5,249 nt of DNA. It comes from an uncultured Dialister sp. Its GTDB lineage: Bacteria > Bacillota > Negativicutes > Veillonellales > Dialisteraceae. Of the stretch, positions 5,144 to 5,249 are shown in pieces (within the stretch, counting starts at the first letter, position 1; every line of letters begins with the position of its first letter). Where the stretch lies: assembly GCA_934216155.1 (NCBI GenBank), contig CAKQBK010000095.1, positions 1 through 5,249 of the forward strand. Direction: 5' to 3'. The notes beneath the pieces are model-generated. The model was not told the DNA's origin and did not search any database. It worked only from the letters and a program-made list of their open reading frames with translations. The position numbers and the translations under genes are program-made.

Positions 5144-5171
5144 CACTCCTCACTCCTCATTCCTCACTCCT
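5144..5171. repeat. 7-bp tandem repeat CACTCCT, four units
   Basis: CACTCCT, CACTCCT, CATTCCT, CACTCCT: one unit more than at 1102-1126. Confidence 0.8.
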
Positions 5172-5177
5172 AACTGC

Positions 5178-5219
5178 AAAAAAAGAACCCTGACGAGAGA
5201 GTCTCATCAGAGTTCTTTT
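5178..5219 (-). terminator. Intrinsic terminator of unit C operon
   Basis: Identical to the terminator at 1129-1170: 17-bp stem, 3-nt loop, seven Ts on the minus strand, 17 bp after the stop codon of the beta subunit of unit C. It should insulate unit B from unit C, so each unit needs its own promoter. Confidence 0.92.
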
Positions 5220-5235
5220 AATAGTCAGTAGACGA

Positions 5236-5249
5236 TTAAGCCTTGCCGA
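5236..5249 (-). CDS. Beta subunit of the upstream unit C, last codons only
   Basis: Only GKA and the TAA stop (5238-5236) are inside the window. Sequence and downstream flank are identical to the end of the complete beta-subunit gene at 1187. Identification rests on this identity and on the shared terminator, not on protein content. Confidence 0.8.

Larger units (their letters stand above)
4921..5249. repeat. Inter-operon direct repeat, copy 2
   Basis: Second copy of 871-1200, located downstream of the beta subunit of unit C. The segment from CTGCAAAAAAAG to the window edge is identical to copy 1. Confidence 0.9.

Overview
The window carries a tandem array of near-identical operons, all on the minus strand. 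Each unit encodes a DASS/SLC13-type dicarboxylate permease, a very short membrane-anchor peptide of the decarboxylase gamma/delta type, and the beta (Na+-pumping) subunit of a biotin-dependent sodium-translocating decarboxylase. One unit is complete: permease 3929-2637, anchor 2531-2406, beta subunit 2314-1187. The last codons of an upstream unit's beta subunit enter at the right edge (5249-5236). The first 86 codons of a downstream unit's permease leave at the left edge (260-1). At least three units therefore lie in a row.

The gene content suggests an anaerobic, decarboxylating member of the Negativicutes (Phascolarctobacterium, Acidaminococcus, Veillonella or Dialister-like). This rests on the GcdB/MmdB-like length and motifs of the beta subunit, the Veillonella-like anchor sequence (judged from memory), moderate-GC genes and AT-rich spacers. 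The genus is an inference. A plausible role is a sodium cycle: the permease brings in a C4-dicarboxylate such as succinate with Na+, and decarboxylation of its CoA derivative drives Na+ back out through the beta subunit. The carboxyltransferase and biotin-carrier subunits are not in the window.

Layout, left to right: 1-260 permease of unit A (partial); 261-578 its leader with a candidate promoter; 579-870 AT-rich spacer; 871-1186 a repeat block holding an inverted array of 9-mers, a GC-rich hairpin, a 7-bp tandem repeat and a strong terminator; 1187-3929 the complete unit B; 3930-4264 its leader; 4265-4920 a long AT-rich spacer with several inverted repeats; 4921-5249 a second copy of the repeat block, ending in the beta subunit of unit C.

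The two leaders differ over most of their length. They still share, in the same order and at nearly the same spacing, a 22-bp upstream block (20/22 identical), a TTGAAA-17-TAATAT/TATCAT promoter, a hairpin just after the expected start of transcription, and a GGAGG-containing box. This footprint is the best regulatory evidence in the window. The terminators and 3' ends are identical between units, so the array is a mosaic of recently homogenised and diverged segments.
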